Positions 25,169-36,606 of a stretch of 64,000 nt of DNA are shown in pieces. Both the position numbers and the translations under genes were made by a program. The stretch is from positions 25,455-89,454 of the forward strand of contig MNCI01033682.1 of NCBI GenBank assembly GCA_015680685.1. Direction: 5' to 3'. Every line of letters starts with the position of its first letter. Positions within the stretch are counted from its first letter, which is position 1. The notes beneath the pieces were generated by a model. It did not search any database. It had not been told where the DNA came from and was given only the letters and a program-made list of their open reading frames with translations. The DNA comes from Gnetum montanum. Lineage: Eukaryota; Streptophyta; Gnetopsida; Gnetales; Gnetaceae.

Positions 25169-26405
25169 TGTGGACCTTTTGATGTGTTTTGATGTGCTCA
25201 AAATGTTAAGTAAAATGGAGAAAAAAGTTATTTGTATGGTTGTATGGTTATTGTGTTTGCAAGACTACATACACAGGAACCCAAGATGAGCTAAATAGGG
25301 TAAGGAACAAACTATCCTAGAGCTCAAAGGAGGAGGTGACCCACATATCTTCAAAAATATATCTAAAGAATGTGAAAAGGACCTAATATTGCACCAGTGA
25401 AGTGGCCATCATTAAAGCATAGCGAATACCAAGGTTGCAAACAAGGAATGATGCATTCATCATGTAAGAGAAAGTAAAGAAAGACATCTCTAGGAAGCAG
25501 TAGGCATCTTGGCAAATTTGTGGTGAACTCAGAGAAAATTCAAAAATACATCTTTCCTTAGCTAAAGATGTCTATCATGAGCTAAAGACATCTTTACAAA
25601 ATACATATCAAATATAGAAATATGCCTTTCATGGAGCAAAGATGTCTTCTAGGATGAAGACTTCAAAAAGACATCTTTCAAGAAATAAAGACATCTTCCC
25701 AGATTTTAAGCCAAATTCAGAGAGACATCTCAAGCTCCAAAAATACATCTCCCACAATCATTAGTGACTGTTAGCTAGCCATTGCACAAGTCTCAAGAAG
25801 GATTTATCAACATGGTAGATATAAGAAGAATTCATGTGAATTTGGAAAAGTGCAAGCATTGTTGTCTCCATTGTACAATCATTTGTAATCATTAAATTCT
25901 CTATTGCTCTTCATTGTCTTGTCATTTTGGCATTGTAAAGTGTGTTGTACCTAACTATGCAAGGACCAACAAATTAAGTTGCAATCATTCCTTGTAATTC
26001 TTGTTCTTATTGCCCTGTAGGATTAAGTTCCTTAAGCTTGTCAAGATCTTGCAGGATTGAGTTGTTGGTGATGTGGTACAATACCTTGGTGCAGAGCTCA
26101 AGATTTTAAAGGTTGTGGAAGCCTTAAAACCACATTTCAAAGCCTAATGGGACCTTGTGAGGTTGAGCGATTAGTGCTATGATACAACACTCTTGAGCAA
26201 GGCTTGACAACCGTACAGGGTGTAGATCCTTCAACCACAATTTGAGAGCAACAAAGTTTGGAGGTGTGCTTGGGATCTACCCTCCAAGTGTGGAGTATCC
26301 AAGTTGGGAAACCACTTAAATTTATGTGTGTGCNNNNNNNNNNNNNNNNNNNNNNNNNNNNNNNNNNNNNNNNNNNNNNNNNNNNNNNNNNNNNNNNNNN
26401 NNNNN
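25169..26405 (+). repeat. 5' LTR of the copia-type element (end inside gap)
   Basis: Positions 25801-26333 match 36015-36535 in the 3' LTR. The last roughly 70 bases fall in the N run, so the right end is estimated. A TATA-like TAGATATAAGAAG occurs at about 25817. Confidence 0.65.
25480..25765 (+). promoter_or_regulatory. U3 array of AAAGACATCTTT words
   Basis: At least ten copies of GACATCT or AGATGTC in both orientations, including near-palindromic CTAAAGACATCTTTAC and AAAAGACATCTTTCAAG. They lie within 290 bases just upstream of the likely TATA box. The array is absent from the truncated 3' LTR copy. Confidence 0.6.
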
Positions 26406-26608
26406 NNNNNNNNNNNNNNNNNNNNNNNNNNNNNNNNNNNNNNNNNNNNNNNNNNNNNNNNNNNNNNNNNNNNNNNNNNNNNNNNNNNNNNNNNNNNNNN
26501 NNNNNNNNNNNNNNNNNNNNNNNNNNNNNNNNNNNNNNNNNNNNNNNNNNNNNNNNNNNNNNNNNNNNNNNNNNNNNNNNNNNNNNNNNNNNNNNNNNNN
26601 NNNNNNNN
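26334..26608. other. Assembly gap (275 N)
   Basis: Run of N covering the end of the copia 5' LTR, its primer-binding site and the start of gag. Confidence 0.99.
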
Positions 26609-27576
26609 TAAAATTGTTAATTCTACAAAGTGAATATGATAAACTTAAAATGCAAGAAGGTGACAAAATCAAGGATTATTTTTCTACAACTAAAAATCTT
26701 GTTGTAGTCTTTAGAGAAACAAGAAAGGACTTGCCCAAAAGCGATGTCATCATCAAAATGATCAAAACTCTACAACCAGGGTTCAAACCTAAGGTCATAG
26801 CCATGGAGGAAATTAGAGATTTCTCAACTTTAAGATTTGAGGAAACTTCAAAGTGCTCTCATCACCTATGAAATGAATCTTATAAGTGAAGGAGCGATTT
26901 AAAAAAAACCTAATGCTCTAAAGACTATCTCCAAGGAGAAGGAGGTCAATGAGCATGATGAGGGCAATGAAGATGAGATTGCTCTTCTCTCAAGGAGACT
27001 ACAATGATTGCTTGCAAGAAGAAACAAAGGGACATCTCAGCAATAACACAAATCAAATCTCTTCAAAGGTAGAGAAAGAGGTAGAATTTTTTTAAATTCT
27101 TCTAATTTAGATTTTTTTTTCCATAGAATGTTGGGTTTGTGGAGGAAGAGGCCACCTGGCCTTCGAATGTCCTAGTGATCCAAATGATAGCAAATTTTAG
27201 CCAAAGAATAGATCCAATGATGAGGAAAAAAAAGACCAACTTTAATACAAGTTGGGATGACGGTGAGCAAAGTAAAGAAGAAGCATGTAATTCTCTGAAA
27301 TATTCTCATCTCATATGTATGGTGCTTACTGATGAATCTTCCTCACATATGGTTGAACAACATGGCAAATGTGATGAAAGGTATGATGAATTTAAAGAAG
27401 AAATTTTTCTCTTATATCATTTGATTAGGAATGCAAAGAAACTAGTGCTTTCTAAGTTAAATGTTATTTATGCTGAAATGAAAAAAGAGATCTCAGACAT
27501 AAAAGCTGAGATTCAACTACTAACCTCTTGTAACAAGGACTACAACAACATTCAAGATGAGGAGATTCCCAAAAAT
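26609..27576 (+). pseudogene. Copia-type gag (UBN2 and zinc knuckle), split by element 3
   Basis: Residues after the gap read LLILQSEYDKLKMQEGDKIK, then YFSTTKNLVV ... LPKSDVIIKMIKTLQPGFKP, the pattern of the UBN2 gag domain of plant copia elements. After a frame change near 26855, a CCHC zinc knuckle follows at about 27123-27170 (CWVCGGRGHLAFEC, C-x2-C-x4-H-x4-C). A Lys/Glu-rich helical tail runs to 27576, where element 3 is inserted in the middle of the frame (...EEIPKN). The frame resumes at 34286 with QPKKFRG. Role in the family: nucleocapsid assembly and RNA binding. Confidence 0.75.
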
Positions 27577-28389
27577 TGATGAGTGGCAAGGTATTGCTAC
27601 ACTCAACCATACGAATATGAGCGTTTCATGCGCAATCCGGTCAAACTCCAGGGACTAAGTGCTTACGTGCCTTAATGGAACACTCAAGGTTAATCAATCG
27701 TTGTCTTCCCAAACTTACTTGTATTGTCACAGTTGTATGGTTAAGTAAGCTTGAGGTATGTGATTTTTATAACTTTTATCTTTTTCATGTCTTATGCTAA
27801 TAGGGGAAGGTGAAGAGAACTAAGTAACTAACTTGCATTAACTATTCACTAACTAAGTTCTAATTGTTCCTAACACATGTATCCATTCCCACTTACCATA
27901 CACATCTTGAACCAGTGCAACATTGTTGGGATTACCAAATGCTAATCGTTACTGGGTTACCAAGTGCTACACGCATGCTTGAAGCGGTTGTACTGAGTGT
28001 ACTTAACTAAGAGAGTTGAAAGTTGAGAGAGAGATTAATTAACTAGGAAAGTATTAAACATTCAAAAATAATTAATTACTAATTAGCTTAGTCTGTATGC
28101 TACAAGGTTTATCATAAAGTTCATCTTTATTACTGTATACAAATGTGTGCTCAGGTACAAATTTCTCGAATAAAGATTCGTTCATTCTATGACTCCTACT
28201 GCGGGCACACAGGAATTATTCTCACTCTAGAATGGTAAAACTGCAAGAGTTTGGCTAAGGGTCTAAATCTAACTCTCTAGAACTAAGGGCGCTACCTCTT
28301 ATTTATAGAAGATGAGGCAGGATGTAATATCACGTATGCGATATCGCGTGGCGGATGTGATATCGCGTACGCAATATCACGGCTCATCA
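27577..28389 (-). repeat. 3' LTR of element 3
   Basis: Left end TGATGAGTGG, right end GGCTCATCA, then the polypurine tract reversed (TACCCCCATGACTG). In the sense direction GATATC/GCGATATCGCG words (28325-28385) precede the TATA box (CTATAAATAAG, about 28297-28307). Compared with the 5' LTR it has an extra segment of about 40 bases near 27805. Confidence 0.85.
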
Positions 28390-30480
28390 TACCCCCATGA
28401 CTGAATGAAATCTCATCCTCGAGTTCCTTACAAAATATTGGGAAGGTATGGGATTATTGACTTGAATGACAATAATGGTGAATGGGATGACGTGTGAATG
28501 GATCAATCATTACAATACATGACAATATTAGTGTTCATGACCACAAGAGTGAACACTATACACATTTGACATCCAGCCTTATTTGGCAGCTAAGAGAGAA
28601 GAGAGAGAGAAGAAAAGAAGACTTGTTGCTATCAACACCAAGATTGCACCTTCCGTTGTCTATCCATAAGCGTGCCATCCATCTTTTTCCTTGCATGACT
28701 ATTCTAGTACCAGTCCATCCTGAGTGTTTTCTCCAGGTTCAATCCATTACTACATGATTGGCATATGCACACACAACACAGTCACATATGAGCAAGGATA
28801 AGTAAATCACAATACAGTTGATACCTTGCCTCGGTGTAAGGTCCATTGGCTGAGTTGTGATATGGCTAATACGGATTCTAGAGATATAACACTAGTGGCT
28901 ACCCAAGGTGTAGGTGTTAGGAGAAAATTGAAAAAATTAGACCAGGACCCCCATGACTAAGAGCGATCCTCCAGTAGCGATAAAATGGAAAAAGAATAAG
29001 GAATAAGAAAGATAGAGAAAAAGAAAAAATGACAATGCCAATAAAATGGATGTTAGAGATGGGAATGAACAAAATAAAGGTTGATTGTGAAAATGTTTAA
29101 GGGAAAGAAGTTAATTGATGCACCAGATAGGAATTCCAGTGGGTCCTCCCCAAAGTGGGCTCATGCCCTTAATGCCCTAGCAATCCCACATTTAAAGAGT
29201 CCGTAGGCTTTGGAAATTTCATTCGGGAGTTAAATTCTTAACCAGAGGAATTTACCAAAGAGAAAACAGTGCATCAACCAAGATATAGACTACAAATACA
29301 ACCGACAATGAGGTGGAAAGTGAAGAAAGAATGATGGGAAGAAGAGAATGCAATGGAGTCCCAGGACCAAGGTGGTGTACAGCCCCATGTGTATTGATGG
29401 TTAATGTGACTGAGTAGATCTCATTCCAAATTCAGCCTCAAATAATCCACATCCAGTGACTTCGCATTAATACACTTGGCCAATCCATCCACTTGAAGTA
29501 ATAGGAATGCTTCCACCAAAGAGTCACCACCATTCCGAAGAAACGAGAAAATAAAAAGTAGGAAGCGAGGAAGGGCCTTAGTTAGAGGGAACGTGTTTAT
29601 TTAGTTCCATAACCAGTGCTTGTAGCCCAAATAATTATTTTGTCTAAGGGGTGTGCTTTGAATTCTCACTTATTCTTTTTTTTTCTTTTTTCTTTTTGTG
29701 TGAGAACCACACCATGCAAAGACTTATTATTTTTTATTGGCTCAGCTTCCCAACAATGGAGAAATGTTGGAATGGTAAGGAAAACTCAAGAAGAAAACAT
29801 CCAAGCACCCAACAAAATAGCCAGCACAAATGCATCAAATCCCCTTGAAGTCAAACCCTTTTTAGTCCTTGAGTCCTTAGTTTGAGAAATGCCCAGTCAC
29901 CAATTTATTAATAGTTTTATTATTAAGAAAGGGACCATACAGTTCCAAGCCAAGAGAAACCATAGAAATTCATGGATGCATGGATGACATGGACTCATTT
30001 CCTATTATATCAAAAGAACCACACCTTAGTATCAACATTATAACTCAAAGGAAAAAACCAAACATTAGCAATCAATAGAATACAGTTCATACCACCATCA
30101 AGAGCACTTATTAGGTGATGAACCTAACAAAACAAACAAAGACAAGAACAAGAACAAACAAAATAGAAATAAAGACAACAAACAAACAATCACACAAAGA
30201 AATGAAAAATTATAAACGATGTTGCAAAACAAAAACAAAAAAAGTTAAAGAAATTTGTAAAACAAAAATATGTAAAAAAAAAACTTAAAAGGAACTAAGG
30301 GCCTCAATTGGTTAGCATAGGTGGCCATCTCCCCCATGACTGAGTTGGAAGGAGGAGATCCAAAATAATGAGTAGGGTCATCCCTTCTTAGAGGTATTAT
30401 GTGCACTGGTCATTCTAGATTCATGGTAAGGTTTGGTTGGTTGCACATTGACTAATAATTCCTTATTAAGGTTCTAGTCT
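28390..30480 (-). other. Conserved non-coding post-pol region of element 3
   Basis: About 2 kb with no credible frame, yet it matches 60891-62900 of element 5 along its length and in part 36607-38150 and 49080-50100. Landmarks on the plus strand are CCCCCATGACT at 28391, 28950 and 30331, the GGTCCTCCCCAAAG block at 29141-29160, a run of T at 29670-29695 and an A-rich stretch at 30110-30290. The junction where RT to integrase was lost is near 30480. Confidence 0.65.
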
Positions 30481-30484
30481 AACT

Positions 30485-31268
30485 TTTTAGAGATTTCCAA
30501 ATTCCCCCAATTGATGTTTTCCATATTATGGTTTAGAAGTTGGTGATGAACTTGCTCGAGTTCATCTATGCTTTCGATGTAAGCACTAGTTCTTCCCTCA
30601 ATTAGTTCCATGCACGTTAGTGAGTTGCTCACTTGATTAGCTATCGAACACTGGGTGTCTCTTTGTCATGTGGCTGCTACATATAGGCACTTATGTAGGT
30701 TAAGGTCTTGGGCATATCAGTTGCATGCAGGAAATGCTAAATTTTGCCCAACCCATGATCTCTGCATGCAATTACACCCTGTATCACTGTATGCGATGCA
30801 TGGAACTTTCTTCTTCTCGATCTTTCCAAAAGTGTTCTCCTTAGATATTTCCAAGGAAAGATCATGAATTCCTAGACATGCATCTACAATACTTAGCCAT
30901 GCCCTTTCCATTATTATTGGGAAGTCCCCTTTATCGTTGTTCACTTGTATCACCAGGAAATCAGCTGGGTACGACCACCCACACACAGTGGTAACGATGT
31001 CCTCCACCAGTCCCAAGGGAACAACGACGGATTGGTCAACTAGCTCTAGGCAAATATTACTCTTCCTTAATGGAGGTAGGTTCCAGGCTTTGTACATCTC
31101 TTGTGATATTAGGTTGACTCCAGAACCTGAGTCCAGAAGAGCTTTACATGGTTCATTCCCAGTGACTTGGAGATAGATTAGGGGGCTTCCAGGATCAGCA
31201 AATTTCCTGGGAAGATGGGCAACCTTAATCCAGTCAGTAACAACATGTGTTAACATACCCGTATGCAT
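30485..31268 (-). pseudogene. Aspartic protease of element 3
   Basis: An open stretch at 31268-30717 contains the retroviral-type protease site LLDSGSGVNLIS (Asp-Ser-Gly intact), a flap-like WSYPADFLVIQ segment and ...IIMERAWLSIVDACLGIHDL. The family cleaves the gag-pol polyprotein. It is the best-preserved enzyme domain in the window. It is followed in sense direction by the deletion junction near 30480 instead of RT. No independent start is expected, since it is part of a polyprotein. Confidence 0.75.
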
Positions 31269-31299
31269 TGAGCTTGGTGTTTGGGTTGAAGGGAGCTTT

Positions 31300-33356
31300 G
31301 AAGCCTTATTTGATGGGGAGGCATTCAGAGGTTCAACCGCTTGTGGTTTTCAGGGCTTGGTTGGCCTATTAGTTCTGAAGAAAGCTCTTTTCTTCATACA
31401 GTTGTCAACACGAACAACAGGTTGAAGTTTCACAGCCCTTGTGTCATTACATTGTTGCAGTTGAGTAGGGAGTTCCCCTTGCATTGTTGGAGCAGGTGGT
31501 AATGGAGCTATCAGTGTGAGAGTTGCGGATGGATTTGAAGGATGATATGCTTGTGGGTTGTCTCCCCTAGGAGAAGGAGTCCTATAGCACTCATGAGCTT
31601 GGTAGTGATGTTGTGCTATGATGTGACTAATAGAGTCAAATGGAGAGATCGGGTGCTACACGTAATAGCCATATGGATCCAATAGTCGGTAGGGGTATTG
31701 TTGCCTTGGTGGTGGCATCCCCCATGACTGTGGGTATTGCCACTATTGATGTTTCTCAATAGGTTGTGGTGGAGTTCCACTTGGATAATATGTTGAAGGT
31801 TGGTGGAATTTCCTTGGGTTATCTTAGGGATAAGGTAACCATCGGGGTGTTTGTCGTTTATTCAGTAACCTTCCTTCCTCTTTAGTTACTTGCTCTAGCA
31901 ATCTATGAATTTGATGAGACCTAAGCTCCGATAACCTTCCTTGGGCATACGTCCCAAGGATTTTTCTTGTTTCATGCCTAAGTCCATCCATGAGATGGCG
32001 TAGTTGATCCCACTGCGAATAACCATGGCTAGGGAAATGATGTAATAGTGCATAATAGCGGCCCATGGCAGTATCCAAGGGTTCATGATTTCCTTGCTTC
32101 CATCCTTGGATTTGCTTTCGCAATTTGGACACTCAGGAGTACATTTGGTACTTATCATTAAACAGTTCTAACATTGTACTCCACCTCCGAATGGATTTTG
32201 GTTCTAAGGACTGGTACTAGCTTTTAGCTTCTTTCATTAGTGTCCTTGCGAACAACTTCAGTTTTTGCCATTTGTTTTCTATGTTCTGCAAGGCACATGC
32301 ATCATGGAATGTTTTCAAATGATTTTGAGGATCAGAGTTGTATCCCCCCTCAAACCGTGGGATGTTGTTCATGTCTATCCTCTTGATCCTACTATCTTTT
32401 TGGTGCCTTGTGGGAACTCTTACGGCCTCCGTTATATCTATCATGCTTCTAGTTGTGAGTAGGGGTTATTCGTGATCATCTCATTCATATCATCTATGGT
32501 GTCTACGTGGTTCCCTACTCTCCCTTTTTCTATGCCTTGATTCCTTAGAGTGCCCTCATCCTCATTCTCGACTGTCTCGTCGATGTTTTTCACTTGGTTT
32601 CCCTTTATCCTCACAATTGGTTTCCTTATGACTGCGTTTGGACACTGAAGGAGAGGGTGAATGTGACAATGAAGGTGAAGAAGAAGGAGAACCATCGTCA
32701 TGATGGTGTTTTCTACCTTCTCTTCGGTGGTCTTGGCTTTGATCATTATCACGATCAGAACATCTATCCTTATCATGTGTTCGTGTTCCCTAGTTGAACA
32801 CTTCGTGTTTGTGGGTATCAGAACCAAGGTTGTGAAACATGGAGTGGAGGTTCTGATACACCACCTCCTGACTATCGTTAGGAGGGGGAACATCATTTGG
32901 TGGGGAACCTTTTGAAGCAGGTTCACCACCCCCAATTTCGCTTAAGAAGTATGGAGTGTTATGGGGCCATTTACCCTTCAAGGATGTGTGGTAACTCTCC
33001 TGTCGTAAGTCCCTTTGATTTTGCACTTCAGTGGGATGATAGTCCCTTGTGTTGTGATCGCATGCAACGTACTCCGCATACAAAAGTGGCATGCCTATTC
33101 GTGTGAGAGCACGAAGGAGCATGTTGGGGACTGATCGGTCTAGGGGCAACACTATGTTACCCTCCAAGTCTCTCCAATGCATTTGTTCATCTTGGTGGAG
33201 AATAAAGGTGAAATCGGGTACATACTCATCGTGATGAGTATATACCACACGGAATTGTTGAGAAACTAGCAGATCTTGGTTACATGTATTATGTCGCCGA
33301 CTGTCTCTTGTGTTAGTCCTAGGCGATGAAGTGTTCTTATGTGAAGAAGAAGACAT
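31300..33356 (-). pseudogene. gag of element 3 (frameshifted)
   Basis: The start is ATG 33354-33356 (MSSSSHKNTSSPRTNTRDS), about 125 bases after the primer-binding site. An N-terminal part runs to 32790. A second part in another frame has the retroelement gag core: MNNIPRFEGGYNSDPQNHLK (about 32370-32310), then KLRKQIQGWKQ ... MGRYYALLHHFPSHGYS ... GTYAQGRLSEL (32132-31824). A Pro/Tyr/Gln-rich tail carries P-Q-S-W-G-x-P-P near 31725. At least two frameshifts and a stop before the Lys-Leu-Arg-Lys motif break it. Element A and element 1 have the same layout. Confidence 0.75.
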
Positions 33357-33481
33357 TTTATCTTGTTTGGTGTGTAATTTACCATTGTCTTATCTTTCTT
33401 TGATTAATCCTAAAGGTTCGTTCTAGCATTCCAACAATATGAATGATTTCCTATGTTCTACGTAGCGCACAAACAACCAAG

Positions 33482-33499
33482 TCCTTGGCAATGGCACCA
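33482..33499 (-). other. Primer-binding site of element 3, tRNA-Asp type
   Basis: The sense strand reads TGGTGCCATTGCCAAGGA, matching the tRNA-Asp complement with transitions only. It lies one base inside the LTR edge at 33501. Confidence 0.8.
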
Positions 33500-33500
33500 A

Positions 33501-34280
33501 TGATGAGTGGCGAGGTATCCCAACACTGAACCATACGAATACGAGCGTTTCACGTGCAATCCGATCGAACTCCAAGGACTAAGTGCTTACACGCCTTAAT
33601 GGAACACTCAAGGTTAATCAATCACTGTCTTCCCAAACTTACTTGTATTGTCACAGTTGTATGGTTAAGTAAGCTTGAGGTATGTGATTTTTATAACTTT
33701 TATCTTTTTAATGTCTTATGCTAATAGGTTAACTATTCACTAACTAAGTTCTAATTGTTCCTAACACCTGTATCCGTTCCCACTTACAGTACACATCCTA
33801 AACTAGTGCAACGCTGCTAGGATTACCAAATGCTAATCATTACTGGGTTACCAAGCGCTACACGCATGCTCGAAGCGGTCATACTGAGTGTACTTAACTA
33901 AGAGAGTCAAAGGTTGAGAGGGAGATTAATTAACTAGAAAAGCATTAAACATTCAACAATAGTTAATTACTAATTAGCTTAGTCTGTATGTTGCAAGGTT
34001 TATCATAAAGTTCATCTTTATTACCGTACACAAATGTGTGCTCAGGTACAAATTGCTCAAATAAAGATCCATTCACTCTATGACTCCTACTACGGGCACA
34101 CAAGAATTATTCTAACTCTGGAATGGTAAAACTACAAAAGTGTGGCTAAGGGTCTAAATCTAACTCTCTGGAAATAAGGGCGCTGCCTCTTATTTATAGA
34201 AGATGAGGCAAGGCATGATATCGCATATGCAATATCACGTGGTGGATGTGATATCATGTATGCGATATCGCAGCTCATAA
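33501..34280 (-). repeat. 5' LTR of element 3
   Basis: Matches 27577-28389. The U3 side (34205-34275) holds GATATC words; the sense TATA CTATAAATAAG is at about 34191-34201. The outer end reads GCTCATAAAAAATC instead of the expected GCTCATCA, a small loss at the insertion junction. Confidence 0.8.
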
Positions 34281-34285
34281 AAAAT

Positions 34286-36009
34286 CAACCAAAAAAATTT
34301 AGAGGATGCAACACTTGAAGTTTCAAGCTAAAATTCAAGCATAGTAAGGTTTGATAATTCTTATCATAAATATGAAACTACTTTTATATGTAAAAATTGT
34401 GCTTTTATGCAAACTCTTGATTATGATGATCAAAATAAGATTAATGCTTGGTCTTGTCAAAAGGGATTTGGTAAGGAAACCATGTAGGTACTAATAAGTG
34501 AGAATGAAGAGAAGTGTATCTTTGAAAATGATTCAAAAATTGATTCAAAGTTTTATGACAAGGAAAATGAACAAATAAAGACATCATATACATGATATAA
34601 TGAAAGAAACCCTAAGGATGAGGAGGTATTCATGATAGTGGACCTCATCTCAAACTCCATTAATTATCCCAATTTATCAGCAAGCAAGGTAAGTCAAGGT
34701 AAGTCTCTATCTCTTTGCTTGCTAGTTAATAAGGATAGTGTAAATTACCCATGTCTTAGATCGAAAATCTAGAATAAGTATCTAGAGAATTTCTCTCATT
34801 CATTCATGATAGTGATTTGTTTTGTGAAGATTTATAATAGCTCTTTTAATAGTTTCCCTTGGTTTGATTTCTTATCTTGCTCAATCTAAAAAACTTATGA
34901 TGATTTGTATCTATGCTTATTGTCTTTGAAAAGATTTTCACCATTTATAAGATGAGACAAACCTCTATCAATATTGTTGATTGAAGATCTAGATCTTCAC
35001 AAATTAAGCTAAATGTTGATCTACTATTATATTGTGTTTGTGATTTCTACACATTGACCTTAAAAGCTTAAGATAAGTAGCACATATGTAGGGAAAGCCT
35101 ACATCTCAATCATCTTGGAGGTAATCAATGTAGGAGGAGTCCATGGAGACTTTAGCCAAAATGCACAATGAGCAAGAAAAGAATTTCAAGAGGTATTTAT
35201 TGACATGGCAAAGTCTTGGATGGTTGACTTTAAAAGGTACTTAATGATATATGAATACCTAGTTCCTTATCAGCATCTATTGTTTATAAATGATTATGGT
35301 TGTTGTATTGACTTATACTAAAATCAAAACATGCATGACTTTCATATTCTTTTGATAAATTCTTTTGGTTGAATGTAGAATTACATGGTGCTATCTATAA
35401 TATCATTTTTCTTTTATCTTTAGTATTTAGCATCAATTTATGTGTTGGTTCTCATTATTTTAAACTAACAATCCACCTATCCGATGTTCAATCATAAGCT
35501 TAAGCATGAAATATCTATTTTTATACAATAAGTAGTTGATATTATGAGCAAAGCCATGATTTTTTTTTGGGTATCTATGCTTTTGATTGAGTTATCCATT
35601 AAGTAGTTTGCTTTGACATACAGATTTTGGGAATTTGGCATGGTTGGTTTCAAGTTGTAGATTGTTATATGCTTATTTACCAAGTTAAAGATACATACTA
35701 ATTACTTATTTTAAAGATAGATTACTTGCTTCTTAGTGTTCACACTTCACTTCAAGCTAAAATATTGGTTGAAAAATTTGGATTAGTTCTTGATATATGT
35801 GAGGCACCACTTGTTGCTTTCCTATTTGTGTAATACTTGATATATGCTCTATCTTTGACTATTTTTATGTGATCATTAGTAGAAAATTTAAGGAAGTGTA
35901 TAAATGTATATTTATCAGCATGTTTTATCTTTGATCAATGGTTTTGCATGTTGCATTGCCTTGAACAAACAATGGAGTATGCATGTCTCACTCATAGCTT
36001 TGATCTTTA
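34286..36009 (+). pseudogene. Downstream part of the copia-type element
   Basis: The gag frame resumes after element 3 and stays coding-like, with scattered stops, to about 34760. It includes a small Cys cluster (ICKNCAFMQTL, then WSCQKGFG) and acidic Ser/Asn-rich text. From about 34800 to 36009 I see only AT-rich sequence with no RT or integrase motif and no clear polypurine tract before the truncated 3' LTR. Confidence 0.5.
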
Positions 36010-36606
36010 AAATTGATTTAGCAACATGGTAGCTATAAGAAGACTCCATGTGCATTGGGAAAAGTGCAAGCATTTTTGTATTCATTGTACAATCATTTGT
36101 AATCATTGAATTCTCTGTTGCTCTTCATTGTCTTATCATTTTGGCATTATGAAGTGTGTTGTACCTAATTGTGCAAGGATCGGCAAATTAAGTATCATTC
36201 CTTGTAATTCTTGTTCTTATTGCCTTGTGGGGTGGGGCTAAGTTCCTTAAGCATGTTGAGATTTTGCAGGATTGAATTGTTGGTGTTGTCGTACAACATG
36301 AGCTCAAGATTGTAAAGGTTGTGGAAGCCTTGAAACCATATTTCCAAGCCTAATGAAATGTTGCAAGGTTGAGTGATTGGTGTAGTGGTACAACACTCCA
36401 GATTAAGGCTTGACAACTATACAGGGTGTGAATCCTTCAACCATAATTTAAAAGCAACAAAGTCTAGAGGTGTGCTTGCAATCTACACTCCAAATGTGGA
36501 GTACACAAGTTGGGGAACCATGTAAATTTGTGTGTGCTTTGGTTGTTTAAGTTTTGATTTGGGAAACTTATCTATCCCCCCACCATCCTAAGTTTAACGA
36601 TCCACA
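36010..36606 (+). repeat. 3' LTR of the copia-type element (5'-truncated)
   Basis: Similar to 25796-26333 of the 5' LTR and then continues to the terminus TCCACA at 36606. The U3 part with the GACATCT array is missing, so a deletion joins internal sequence to mid-LTR near 36010. Confidence 0.7.

Larger units (their letters stand above)
27577..34280 (-). mobile_element. Element 3: Athila-like, RT to integrase deleted
   Basis: LTRs at 27577-28389 and 33501-34280 enclose, in sense order, a primer-binding site, gag, protease and about 2 kb of conserved non-coding DNA. There is no RT, RNase H or integrase. The flanks AAAAT (27572-27576 and about 34281-34285) suggest a target duplication, although the outer end of the 5' LTR is a few bases damaged. 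It sits inside the copia gag. Its proteins would have to be supplied in trans. Confidence 0.8.
25169..36606 (+). mobile_element. Ty1/copia-type element, itself interrupted by element 3
   Basis: It begins TGTGGACC and ends GATCCACA, a 6-base terminal inverted repeat TGTGGA/TCCACA. The flanks are CCATT (25164-25168) and CCATC (36607-36611), a target-site duplication with one transition. The host sequence joins correctly across it: the conserved start of the 3' ORF of element 9 is restored when the insertion is removed. It contains a copia-type gag (UBN2 plus zinc knuckle) but no RT or integrase that I can see, so it looks non-autonomous or internally deleted. Element 3 (27577-34280) lies inside it. 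Confidence 0.75.

Noticed and set aside
25480-25765. CRISPR-like array
   Set aside because: The repeats are short, in both orientations and unevenly spaced in a plant LTR. There are no spacers or cas genes.
29616-29885. Plus-strand open frame sharing SKGCALNSH with 62020-62406
   Set aside because: The conservation is that of the non-coding post-pol region of elements 3 and 5, read on the antisense strand. The frames differ after a short stretch and cross a T-run.
32441-32935. Minus-strand 164-codon frame
   Set aside because: Most of it is a shifted-frame shadow of the Ser/Arg/His-rich part of the element 3 gag.
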